Positions 28,729 to 37,208 of a stretch of 64,000 nt of DNA are shown here, in pieces. The DNA is from Brevibacillus sp. JNUCC-41. GTDB taxonomy: Bacteria > Bacillota > Bacilli > Bacillales > DSM-1321. The stretch's first letter is position 1, and every line of letters starts with the position of its first letter. Where the stretch lies: NCBI RefSeq assembly GCF_014844095.1, contig NZ_CP062163.1:1736001-1800000 (forward strand), in the 5' to 3' direction. Under the pieces are notes generated by a model. The model saw only the letters and a list, made by a program, of their open reading frames with translations, did no database searches and was not told the origin of the DNA. The position numbers and the translations under genes are program-made.

Positions 28729-30520
28729 AGACGGCCATAACCCCCTGCGCGAACGGATTATCAATCGTTGTATAAACGGATTGTGTCTCTAATGAACCAA
28801 CAAGCTCATCCATATCATGGAATCGTGTCAGTAAATTAGCCTTACACGATGATTCACGGGCATGAAGCAACTTTGAAACAACTCGTTTCATCCCTTCATC
28901 TTCGCTTTCCCTGCTGCATGTTTCCAGTTGTTCCTGAACGAGCTGTAACAGTTTGTTCTCTGATACTAATCCTTCCGTACCAAAATTATTGATTAAGCCT
29001 AATAAGTGATTAAAAAAGAAATAGTATTGCAGTCTTTCTTCAGCGACTTCATCAGAACAAATCGTGAAGCTTTTTTCACTTAGTTCAGGCAAGATCTTCA
29101 GCAGCCTGTCCACTTTGGACTCACAATAGTAATACCCTTGATTATCCCGATAGTAAAAAGTGGCTGGATAACCATCTTGAAGTTGAATGATGGAGTTTTG
29201 TTGATGGGCTTCCAAAACAATCCCATACTCTTCAAAAAGCCAAAGCATCGGTTTTAATGTCATTGACAGATAGGTTTTGAACCAATCCTTACTTACTTCT
29301 TCGGTACTGCGGTTTTCTTCGGCTGATAATTTGCGGATGATCGCTCCAAGCCTTGATGGTGCACCATAGGCATTATCCTGACATAAGCCGGCAAGCAGGC
29401 TTGCTTGTTTATCGTTTTCATAAAAAGGGTTTTCCCGGATATCGACATCGAATCCCGATTCTTGCTCGGTTGTTTTGATCGTTAGGTAAGCCGGGTCCTT
29501 GATGATACGGAAGGAGGGATGCCGTTCTTTTAGATCGTCGCCCACTTTAGAATCTATTAATTTAGCAATTTCCACACCGCGATCCAATTCTTTTTGCAGA
29601 TTTGAACGTAAGGAATTAGTGATTTTAACCGGAACGGAAAATTTGTACATATATCTCGATGTGGCATTATATACCGTTCTAAAGGAAGAGGTGGCCGTGA
29701 ATTTTTTCCCAAGCGGTCCTGCATAAACTAGTGTCCCTTGCTCGATCAGCCTCTTGACCTCTTCTTTTTCGATAAGCACTTTTGCCTGGAGCGGATGTGC
29801 CGGGATGATGATGAATTTGCTTTCCTTTTTGCAATACGTGCCTCTGAATTCACTGGAAATCTCCAAGTCACCGGCTAATTCCTGTTTAATGATCTCACTT
29901 GCCGATCGGACTTCACTGGAATCCTGGATGACAATCGAAGGTTCTGCCAGGAAGTAGTGCAGCTGAAACTCCCCTTTTAATTCGGGTGAATAGATCCATT
30001 CTTCCTTTTCTGAAATGCCCTGCTTGCTTTTCGGCGTCGGGTGGAACAGGTGCCCGAATAAAAGTGACTGCTCTGCTTCGATGTAGGTGAAATCAGGACT
30101 TTGAAGTGCATCAATGTCTTCCGTCCTTGCTTCAACATACCGTTGAATATTTTGGCTGCTTAGGATGACACGCAGCATCAATTCATCTTCACTATCGCTC
30201 CGGCCCTGCTCATTCAATAATTCTTTAGAAACGATCGAGACCATTGTCACGTAATCTAATTCATGTACTTGCTTGGATGCCGTCTGATAGTAAATCGGGA
30301 AGTTGAAAATATGACGCCCTGTTTCCGACCAATATTTAAGCGGAACAAGCAATGCAATATCTTGGGACATGAGCTTACTGACTACTAATGAATCCGGGGT
30401 CGCCCCATCCAAATTCGGCCAGTTTTTCGTTTCTTCTAAACTGAAATTTCCGGTTTCCCGGAAATAACAATTCAGAAAGCTTTGCATTGTCGCCCTTTCA
30501 GCTATTTGCTTACCATTCAT
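28718..30520 (-). CDS. NIS siderophore synthetase, IucA/RhbC-type
   Basis: 600 aa from ATG at 30520, spaced 7 bases from GGAGG (the ATG at 30526 is too close). Seen: family core IIPAHPLQAKVL, TATSSFRTVYNATSRYMYKFSVPVKITNSLR, and the C-terminal GIVLEAHQQNSIIQLQDGYPATFYYRDNQGYYY. Distinct from the RhbF-type paralogue: the two enzymes add one arm each to citrate. Third gene in the operon, as rhbC is in rhizobactin clusters. Confidence 0.92.
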   Translation of the reverse strand: MNGKQIAERATMQSFLNCYFRETGNFSLEETKNWPNLDGATPDSLVVSKLMSQDIALLVPLKYWSETGRHIFNFPIYYQTASKQVHELDYVTMVSIVSKELLNEQGRSDSEDELMLRVILSSQNIQRYVEARTEDIDALQSPDFTYIEAEQSLLFGHLFHPTPKSKQGISEKEEWIYSPELKGEFQLHYFLAEPSIVIQDSSEVRSASEIIKQELAGDLEISSEFRGTYCKKESKFIIIPAHPLQAKVLIEKEEVKRLIEQGTLVYAGPLGKKFTATSSFRTVYNATSRYMYKFSVPVKITNSLRSNLQKELDRGVEIAKLIDSKVGDDLKERHPSFRIIKDPAYLTIKTTEQESGFDVDIRENPFYENDKQASLLAGLCQDNAYGAPSRLGAIIRKLSAEENRSTEEVSKDWFKTYLSMTLKPMLWLFEEYGIVLEAHQQNSIIQLQDGYPATFYYRDNQGYYYCESKVDRLLKILPELSEKSFTICSDEVAEERLQYYFFFNHLLGLINNFGTEGLVSENKLLQLVQEQLETCSRESEDEGMKRVVSKLLHARESSCKANLLTRFHDMDELVGSLETQSVYTTIDNPFAQGVMAVYEK

Positions 30521-30522
30521 CT

Positions 30523-32031
30523 TCATTCCTCCATTATCTTGAACATTTCACCTAATACTCGGATTTCGTCTAAAATTCCCTCTATGTGTTCAAGGCTTGT
30601 CATTGGATTCAATAGTGTCATTTTTAAATATACCTGTCCGTCAAAACGCGTTTTTGCTAAAAATGCCCGTCCGCTTTTCAGTAATTCTTGCTGAATCTGT
30701 TTATTTAATAGATTTACTAACTGATCACTTTCTCCCTCGGGATTATAACGGAATACAACCGCATTCAATTCAGGTTCTTTATTTAATACTGTGAACCCTT
30801 CCTGCTTATCGATCTTTGCTGCCACTTCACGTGCAAGATGACAAGTATAGTCGATCATTTCGGCAAAGGTATCCAGTCCAACGACCTTCAATGACATCCA
30901 GAGTTTCAGTGCGTCGAACCTTCTCGTCGTTTGAACCGATTTATTGACTAAGTGAACCATGCCCTCGGCTTCATCTTCCTGAGGATTCAAGTAATCGGCG
31001 TGATGCTGGATATATTGAAATGAGTTGCTGTCAGAGACAAGAAAAGCACCACAACTGATGGGTTGATAGAATAATTTGTGAAAATCAACCGTAATCGAGT
31101 CGGCCCGTTCCATTCCGCTGATTAACTCTTTGTAATCCTTACTTAAAATCATTGCGCCTCCATATGCGGCGTCCACATGCAGCCATATCCCATTCTTCCT
31201 TGCCGCTTCGGACAATTCGTGTAATGGATCGATTGAACCGAAATCCGTTGTTCCACAAGTTGCAACGATGGCAAATGGCAGTAAGCCCTGTTCCTCTAAA
31301 ATCGACATTTGATGATTTAATTCATCTATGGACAGACGGTGATTTGAATCCGTTTTAATCGTGACTACAGCCTGTTCACCAAGCCCCAGCTGTGCCGCTG
31401 ATTTACGGACCGTAAAGTGTGCAGCCTCGGAACATAAGATCCGCAATTTTTTCGCCTCGACTGGCAAACCTTGCTGCTGAACATCCACACCCCAGAAACG
31501 CTTACAATAAGCGTCCCTCGCCAATAGCAGTCCCATATAATTAGATTGGGTTCCACCGCTTGTGAAAATCCCATCCGCTTGTTCAGGTAACCCCACCTGG
31601 CTGCACAGCCAATCTATTAAACGCTCTTCAACGAAGGTGGCCGCCGAGCTTTGGTCCCATGAATCCATGGATTGATTCAACGTACCTATAATCATTTCGG
31701 CAGCCACGGCAGGTATTAATGTCGGGCAATGCAAATGTCCGATACAAGTGGGGCTGTGTACATTGATGCTGTCGTTAATAACAAACTCTGCCAACTCATC
31801 CGCTACTGCTTCCATTGTCTTCCCTTTTAGAGAAGCAAGGGACAGCTCGTTTAATCTTGCCTCGATTTCGTACGGTTTTTTCCCAGAGTATGGTAAATTG
31901 TTCCCTTTTAAAAAGTCCGTCAGCTTTTTTTCAATGATTTTTAATGACTGGCTATAGTTATTGAAACCTTCTTCGTTATTCAAGAACAATCGAGAATAAG
32001 CAAAATCCGTTTTATTTATCATTTCGATCAT
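30523..32031 (-). CDS. ddc: L-2,4-diaminobutyrate decarboxylase (PLP)
   Basis: 502 aa group II decarboxylase. Seen: substrate/PLP region PTCIGHLHCPTL, GIFTSGGTQSNYMGLLLARDAYC, VATCGTTDFGSIDPL, HVDAAYGGAMILS and the Schiff-base lysine in SITVDFHKLFYQP. Following the DABA aminotransferase gene, it should yield 1,3-diaminopropane. Its 3' end meets the synthetase gene within 2 bp. Glutamate decarboxylase-type activity is excluded mainly by context, not by residues I can verify. Confidence 0.9.
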   Translation of the reverse strand: MIEMINKTDFAYSRLFLNNEEGFNNYSQSLKIIEKKLTDFLKGNNLPYSGKKPYEIEARLNELSLASLKGKTMEAVADELAEFVINDSINVHSPTCIGHLHCPTLIPAVAAEMIIGTLNQSMDSWDQSSAATFVEERLIDWLCSQVGLPEQADGIFTSGGTQSNYMGLLLARDAYCKRFWGVDVQQQGLPVEAKKLRILCSEAAHFTVRKSAAQLGLGEQAVVTIKTDSNHRLSIDELNHQMSILEEQGLLPFAIVATCGTTDFGSIDPLHELSEAARKNGIWLHVDAAYGGAMILSKDYKELISGMERADSITVDFHKLFYQPISCGAFLVSDSNSFQYIQHHADYLNPQEDEAEGMVHLVNKSVQTTRRFDALKLWMSLKVVGLDTFAEMIDYTCHLAREVAAKIDKQEGFTVLNKEPELNAVVFRYNPEGESDQLVNLLNKQIQQELLKSGRAFLAKTRFDGQVYLKMTLLNPMTSLEHIEGILDEIRVLGEMFKIMEE

Positions 32032-32038
32032 TGATCAT

Positions 32039-33391
32039 TCACCCTCTTGCAACAGCTACACGAACAGCTTGTTCAAAAATTGCAGTGGCTTCGCGAAGCT
32101 GGGATTCCGTTACGATCAATGGAGGCAAGAACCTCACTACACTTCCATGTCTGCCGCCAACTTCCAGTATCAACCCTCTTTGAAAACACTCCTGTTGAAT
32201 GGCACTGGCAAGTAGCGAATCAGCAGGATGGCTTCCATTCGCATTTTGCGGTTCTTCAGGATTGATCATTTCCACACCGACCATTAATCCCCGGCCCCTG
32301 ACATCGCCGATCTGCTTAATATCTTTTTGCAAATCTTTAAGAATATCCTTTAAGATTTCTCCCATTTTAGCGGCATGCTCCACAAGATTCGTCTCTTTCA
32401 TGTATTTTAAAGTAGCTGTTCCTGCTGCCATTGCCATTTGATTTCCGCGGAACGTACCGATATGTGCACCTGGTGACCATAGGTCAAGCTCTTTGTTATA
32501 AATCACCACCGATAATGGAAGACTTCCGCCTATTGCTTTGGATAGTACAAGAACATCCGGAATGATTCCTGCATGTTCAAAGGCAAACATTTTCCCTGTA
32601 CGGCCGATACCTGATTGAACTTCGTCGATAATTAGGGGAATGCCCTTTTCTTTTGTTATTCTCCTGATTTCCTTAAGCCATGGAATTGGAGCTGGAATGG
32701 AGCCTCCCTCGCCTTGTACTGCCTCTAAAATCATTCCTGCAGGCGGCAATAATCCGGACTCAGGATCGTTCAATAGATTTTCGATATACTGGCTGCTGAT
32801 TTTATGGCTTTCTTCTCCGCCTATTCCAAAGGGACAGCGATATTGATAAGGATACGGCAGGAATTGTACATCTGGGATTAACCCTTGTATTTTTTCCTTT
32901 GGCTTTGCATTGCCGCTGATTGACATGGTTGCATGCGTTGCCCCGTGGTAAGCCCCTTGGAAGGATAATATGCTTCTATTGCCTGTCGCTGTTTTTACCA
33001 GTTTAAGTGCTGCCTCAATGGCGTCTCCGCCAGTAGGACCACAGAATTGAATTTTTGCATTTTTCCTGAATTCCTCAGGCAGGCATTCAAAAATTTCATC
33101 GACGAACTGCTCTTTGATCGGCGTCGTAAAGTCCAAAGTATGCAAAGGGCGCTTGTCCTTAAGAATTTTTTCCATTGCCTCCAGCACTGCCGGATGATTG
33201 TGTCCCAGCGCTAATGTTCCAGCCCCCGCAAGAAAATCAATATATCGCTTTCCATCCATGTCTGTTAAGTAAATCCCCTCCGCTTGATCGATTGCCATGG
33301 GTAATCTTCTAGGATATGATCGGGCATTTGATTCCCTTGTATTTTGTTGTTCCAGTAATTGATCATTTTTTGTAAGCGTGTTAGTTACCAT
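32039..33391 (-). CDS. dat: Diaminobutyrate--2-oxoglutarate aminotransferase
   Basis: 450 aa class III aminotransferase, ATG at 33391 after GGAGGTACACT. Seen: GPTGGDAIEAALKLVKTATGNRSILSFQGAYHGATHATMSISG, LIIDEVQSGIGRTGKMFAFEHAGI and the PLP lysine in VLVLSKAIGGSLPLSVV. It interconverts aspartate semialdehyde and L-2,4-diaminobutyrate. First gene of the operon, equivalent to rhbA. Expression is expected to be iron-repressed through the Fur boxes immediately upstream. Confidence 0.92.
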   Translation of the reverse strand: MVTNTLTKNDQLLEQQNTRESNARSYPRRLPMAIDQAEGIYLTDMDGKRYIDFLAGAGTLALGHNHPAVLEAMEKILKDKRPLHTLDFTTPIKEQFVDEIFECLPEEFRKNAKIQFCGPTGGDAIEAALKLVKTATGNRSILSFQGAYHGATHATMSISGNAKPKEKIQGLIPDVQFLPYPYQYRCPFGIGGEESHKISSQYIENLLNDPESGLLPPAGMILEAVQGEGGSIPAPIPWLKEIRRITKEKGIPLIIDEVQSGIGRTGKMFAFEHAGIIPDVLVLSKAIGGSLPLSVVIYNKELDLWSPGAHIGTFRGNQMAMAAGTATLKYMKETNLVEHAAKMGEILKDILKDLQKDIKQIGDVRGRGLMVGVEMINPEEPQNANGSHPADSLLASAIQQECFQRGLILEVGGRHGSVVRFLPPLIVTESQLREATAIFEQAVRVAVARG

Positions 33392-33415
33392 AGTGTACCT
33401 CCATATATTGAATTA

Positions 33416-33476
33416 ATTGAGAATAATTATCATTATCATGGAATTCATTTTACTGATAATGATAATTATTCTCAAT
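33416..33476 (-). promoter_or_regulatory. Double Fur box / 23-bp-armed inverted repeat
   Basis: Arms 33416-33438 and 33454-33476 are perfect reverse complements (23 bp each) around a 15-bp spacer. Each contains a full Fur-type site (TGATAATGATAATTATTCTC on the plus strand of the right arm). It lies 25-85 bp upstream of dat, in the promoter region. A pair of Fur dimers could cover the promoter. Confidence 0.88.
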
Positions 33477-33649
33477 GAGTAAATCCACTCATTTTTCTGT
33501 CATTAAATCCCAATAAAATTAAGAAAAGGTTAAAACTGGGACCAATTCTCTATTTAACTATTGAATATAAAAAATGTTCTTAAGGTTTTATTAAGAGTCT
33601 GTTTATAAAGCTGAACGCAGTCAAAGATCAAGGAAAAGGAGGAACGACA

Positions 33650-33760
33650 ATGAACGGTTTAAAAGGAAGGCGGGAACTCAAACATGCAATCACCAAAGCG
33701 GATTGTCATTTATTAAGAAAAAATCTGCAAAACTTCATGGCTAATATGGGAAATATTTAA
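33650..33760 (+). pseudogene. 36-codon N-terminal remnant of a VTC-domain (polyphosphate polymerase-type) protein
   Basis: A strong ribosome site (AAAAGGAGGAACGACA) precedes ATG at 33650; the frame reads MNGLKGRRELKHAITKADCH then LLRKNLQNFMANMGNI and stops at 33758-33760. RRELKHAITKAD-LLR-L-FM is the N-terminal signature of VTC-domain proteins (SPX-less polyphosphate polymerase-like, normally about 230-250 aa), but homology stops after FMA and no downstream continuation is visible. Most likely a deletion remnant; a functional micropeptide is less likely. The family call is from pattern memory. Confidence 0.55.
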
Positions 33761-33848
33761 TTCATAGTGTTTATTTCGATAACCTTGATAATAAAACCTT
33801 GAGGCAAAAAACAGAGGGATTTTATCACAGGGATAAGTTCAGGGCGTT

Positions 33849-33906
33849 TCCGCCGAGGAGGCTCACCGCCCGGCGGAAAGCGAGCATCTGGAGGGGAAAT
33901 CAACCA
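33849..33906 (+). repeat. Dispersed repeat, copy 2 (degenerate)
   Basis: Retains GCCGAGGAGGCTC-CCGCCC-GGCGGAAAGCGAG-CTGGAG-GGAAATCAAC, the second half of the repeat; the first half is lost or unrecognisable. Lies in the gap after the VTC remnant. Confidence 0.7.
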
Positions 33907-34002
33907 CACCGCTTTACTTGGTAAATAGCAACAATGTATGCGAAAACAACCTTTAAAGAAAACGGTAGGCAAACTGCTTTTCTTCGAATTATCTATAGTC
34001 TG

Positions 34003-34035
34003 AGGTATCCCAAAATATTCAGAATACCTTTTTTA
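34003..34035 (+). terminator. Short terminator upstream of the amylase gene
   Basis: AGGTAT/ATACCT stem with a 15-nt loop, then TTTTTTATT on the plus strand. It may be the surviving terminator of the decayed VTC-domain gene. Confidence 0.5.
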
Positions 34036-34280
34036 TTGAATTGGCGTATGTCCTCTTCCGGGTTACTCCTCCACTTTTTATTAATTTTTAGCTGCTAACC
34101 AATATAAAATACCCTTATTTGGTATAAAATAGTAAAATAGAGAGGTAAATGAACCTCAATCAAGAGGGTTATTCACTTGTTTATCAATTGAATTTAGGGG
34201 GTAAAGATTTCCATTATTACTTTTTCCGATCGTACAGTTTCACTTTTGTTAAAAACGGGTCGGTGTCAGGGGGGAAACGG

Positions 34281-35744
34281 ATGAAAAGAAATCATACGAT
34301 GATGCAATTTTTTGAGTGGCATCTTGAAGCAGATGGTTCACATTGGGAGAGATTGAAATTTGCAGCCTCCAAGTTGAAAGATATAGGAATTGACTGCGTT
34401 TGGCTTCCGCCAGTTACGAAAGGGCAATCCGTTGGGGATAATGGATATGGAATATACGACGGATACGATTTGGGGGAATTTGACCAAAAAGGTACAGTTC
34501 GTACCAAATACGGGACCAAAGATGAATTGCTGCAAGCAATAGCCACCTGTCATAACTACGGGCTTTGCGTTTATATCGATTTAGTCATGAACCATAAAGC
34601 AGGAGCCGATGGAACCGAAAAATTTGAAGTGATTGAAGTCAATCCAGAAAACCGTATGGAAGATATCTCAGAACCATTTGAAATGGAAGGCTGGACAAAA
34701 TTCGATTTTCCAGGCCGTAAAAATAAATACTCTGATTTTAAGTGGAACCATACTCATTTTAATGGTACAGACTATGATGCCGAAAACGACAAAATGGGTG
34801 TATATCGAATCACAGGCGAAAACAAGCACTGGAATCAGCATGTCATCGATGAATTCGGAAACTATGATTATTTAATGTTTGCCAACATTGATTACAGCCT
34901 GCCGGAAGTTCGTCAGGAAATGATTAGCTGGGGAAAATGGATGGTTGATACGTTAAAGTGTGATGGTTTTCGTTTGGACGCCGTTAAACATATCGATTAT
35001 GAATTCATCAATGAATTTCTCCAAGAGCTCATCCCTTATACAAAGGAACACTTCTTCATGGTCGGCGAATTTTGGAAGGCGGATGTTAAAGCTTGTCAAA
35101 CATACTTAGAGCAAACCAAGCATGACCTCAACTTGTTCGATGTTTCCCTGCATTATAAATTTCATGAGGCCTCAAACGCAGGAACTGACTTCGACCTCTC
35201 AACCATCTTTGATGATACCCTCGTCCAAACCAATCCGGCACAGGCCGTCACTTTTGTCGACAACCATGACTCCCAGCCTCATGAATCACTGGAATCTTGG
35301 GTAAAGGACTGGTTCAAACCATCGGCATATGCACTTACCTTGCTTAGACTTTGCGGTTATCCATGTGTCTTTTACGGAGACTATTATGGAATTGGCGGGC
35401 CTTCTCCGGTGCCTGGAAAAAAGGACATTCTAGATCGCCTCTTATATGCTAGATATGAAAAAGCTTATGGAGAACAGACGGACTACTTTGATGACCCAAA
35501 TACGATAGGCTGGGTCCGGCACGGAGTTGAAGAGCTAGAAGGCTCGGGGTGCGCCGTCATAATCTCGAATGGAGATCACAACAGTGAAAAAAGGATGTTC
35601 GTCGGTGAACATCGTGCTGGTGAAATCTGGAGTGATTTAACTTGTCATAGAGATGACCACATCACCATTGAAGAAGATGGTTTCGCGACCTTCCCCGTTC
35701 ATGGGAAAAGCGTTTCGGTATGGGCCTTGAATAATCCACTTTAA
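34281..35744 (+). CDS. Cytoplasmic alpha-amylase (GH13)
   Basis: 487 aa from ATG at 34281, after GGGGGGAAACGG; the frame is open further upstream to 34149, but that part has no family similarity. No signal peptide, so intracellular. Seen: GH13 regions I DLVMNHK, II GFRLDAVKHI (nucleophile Asp), III MVGEFW (acid/base Glu) and IV FVDNHDSQP (transition-state Asp), with N-terminal MMQFFEWH typical of the GH13_5 amylases. It hydrolyses internal alpha-1,4-glucan or maltodextrin bonds. Monocistronic. Confidence 0.92.
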   Translation: MKRNHTMMQFFEWHLEADGSHWERLKFAASKLKDIGIDCVWLPPVTKGQSVGDNGYGIYDGYDLGEFDQKGTVRTKYGTKDELLQAIATCHNYGLCVYIDLVMNHKAGADGTEKFEVIEVNPENRMEDISEPFEMEGWTKFDFPGRKNKYSDFKWNHTHFNGTDYDAENDKMGVYRITGENKHWNQHVIDEFGNYDYLMFANIDYSLPEVRQEMISWGKWMVDTLKCDGFRLDAVKHIDYEFINEFLQELIPYTKEHFFMVGEFWKADVKACQTYLEQTKHDLNLFDVSLHYKFHEASNAGTDFDLSTIFDDTLVQTNPAQAVTFVDNHDSQPHESLESWVKDWFKPSAYALTLLRLCGYPCVFYGDYYGIGGPSPVPGKKDILDRLLYARYEKAYGEQTDYFDDPNTIGWVRHGVEELEGSGCAVIISNGDHNSEKRMFVGEHRAGEIWSDLTCHRDDHITIEEDGFATFPVHGKSVSVWALNNPL

Positions 35745-35751
35745 AAAGGAA

Positions 35752-35793
35752 AGCAAAGAACGGCATGTCATTTCGGATATGCTGTTCTTTGCT
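35752..35793 (+). terminator. Hairpin after the amylase gene
   Basis: AGCAAAGAAC/GTTCTTTGCT stem with an imperfect inner part, placed 7 bp after the stop. No U tract follows, so termination is uncertain; may act in mRNA stability. Confidence 0.45.
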
Positions 35794-35909
35794 GAGGACA
35801 CCACCGTTAAAGATTTGGAAAATAAGTCTGTATGTCTAACATAGGGAAAGATAATTTTTCCATTCCGTTCAATCATGGTAAGATAAGGGAAAAAGGAGTT
35901 GAAGGAAAA

Positions 35910-37145
35910 GTGAAAAATGAAATCATTGAAAGATTCACTTCTTATGTGAAAGTGGATACCCAATCGAATGAGGAAAATCCATCATGCCCCTCTACACCCG
36001 GACAGTTGACCTTGGCAAATGCATTGGTCAAGGAACTTCAATCCATTGGGATGAAGGAAGTGACAATTGACCAGAACGGATATGTCATGGCAACATTGCC
36101 AGCCAATTCAAATAAGGATGTCCCGACAATCGGTTTCTTGGCCCATGTCGATACAGCAACGGATTTCACTGGAAAAGATGTAAAACCGCAAGTCGTTGAC
36201 AACTATGATGGCAACGATCTTACTTTACATGAAAAATTGGATGTCATTCTTTCACCTGATGATTTTCCTTCGCTTAAGAACTATATAGGGCATACCTTGA
36301 TTACAACGGATGGGACAACCCTGTTGGGTGCCGATAATAAGGCTGGAATTGCTGAAATCATGACTGCCATGGATTATTTGATCCAGCATCCGGAAATCAA
36401 GCATGGAAAAATCCGGGTTGCTTTTACTCCCGATGAGGAAATCGGCAGGGGGCCCCATAAGTTTGACGTAGATGCTTTTGATGCCCAATTTGCCTACACC
36501 GTGGATGGTGGACCACTTGGAGAACTTGAATATGAGAGCTTCAATGCAGCGTCAGCCAAAATCCTGATCAAAGGGACGAATATACACCCTGGTACGGCTA
36601 AAGGAAAAATGGTCAACTCCGCTAAAATCGCCATGGAATTCCATAATGAACTCCCAGTGGCAGAAGCACCGGAATATACGGAAGGTTACGAAGGATTTTA
36701 TCATCTGATTTCTTTTCACGGTGATGTGGAAGAGACCAAGCTTTCTTATATCATCAGGGATTTCGACCGCCAAAAATTCATTGAACGCAAGGAATATATA
36801 ACAAAAGTAATCGAAGATTTAAAAGAAAAATATGGGCAAAACCGTATTCAGCTTGAATTACACGACCAATACTTCAACATGAAGGAGAAAATCGAGCCCG
36901 TGAAGGAAATCGTGGATATTGCCCACGAAGCAATGGAGAAACTCGATATAAAACCGAAAATTTCGCCAATACGCGGTGGTACGGACGGTTCTCAATTATC
37001 GTATATGGGCCTGCCAACCCCCAACATCTTCACGGGCGGGGAGAACTTTCATGGTAAATATGAATTTATTTCGGTCGATAATATGATCCTGGCCACCAAG
37101 GTGATCGTCGGCATTGCATCGCTTTTTGAAGAAAAAGCAAAGTAG
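35910..37145 (+). CDS. pepT: Peptidase T (tripeptidase)
   Basis: 411 aa from GTG at 35910, giving the canonical (M)[20 protein letters not shown] start; the frame is open back to 35832 but that extension is not conserved. M20 metallopeptidase removing N-terminal residues from tripeptides. Seen: metal ligands in [22 protein letters not shown], the catalytic Glu pair in [17 protein letters not shown] and the final [19 protein letters not shown]. Normal length, cytoplasmic. Terminator shared with the convergent katE. Confidence 0.95.
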   Translation: MKNEIIERFTSYVKVDTQSNEENPSCPSTPGQLTLANALVKELQSIGMKEVTIDQNGYVMATLPANSNKDVPTIGFLAHVDTATDFTGKDVKPQVVDNYDGNDLTLHEKLDVILSPDDFPSLKNYIGHTLITTDGTTLLGADNKAGIAEIMTAMDYLIQHPEIKHGKIRVAFTPDEEIGRGPHKFDVDAFDAQFAYTVDGGPLGELEYESFNAASAKILIKGTNIHPGTAKGKMVNSAKIAMEFHNELPVAEAPEYTEGYEGFYHLISFHGDVEETKLSYIIRDFDRQKFIERKEYITKVIEDLKEKYGQNRIQLELHDQYFNMKEKIEPVKEIVDIAHEAMEKLDIKPKISPIRGGTDGSQLSYMGLPTPNIFTGGENFHGKYEFISVDNMILATKVIVGIASLFEEKAK

Positions 37146-37167
37146 CTTGATAGAAATGCCTTTATTG

Positions 37168-37199
37168 AAAAACCCCCGACTCCAATTCTGGGGGTTTTT
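37168..37199. terminator. Bidirectional terminator between pepT and katE
   Basis: AAAAACCCCC/GGGGGTTTTT perfect 10-bp stem with a 12-nt loop and T-rich tails. Confidence 0.92.
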
Positions 37200-37208
37200 C
37201 ATCCAATA

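Larger units (their letters stand above)
33392..34280. other. Long interval between dat and the amylase gene
   Basis: About 890 bp with no full gene. It contains the Fur boxes, a presumptive plus-strand promoter region, the VTC remnant, repeat copy 2, a small terminator (34003-34035) and the amylase promoter region (AT-rich 34090-34145). The open frames here have no plausible start site or homology. Confidence 0.6.

Noticed and set aside
25007..33391. Aerobactin operon
   Set aside because: Presence of dat and ddc points to diaminopropane, not lysine, as the amine; gene order matches rhb rather than iucABCD.
33757..33972. Minus-strand open frame over repeat copy 2
   Set aside because: Reads through the dispersed repeat; no credible start and no homology.
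34149..34280. 44-codon N-terminal extension of the amylase
   Set aside because: No similarity to GH13 N-termini and not a signal peptide; a strong ribosome site precedes the internal ATG at 34281.
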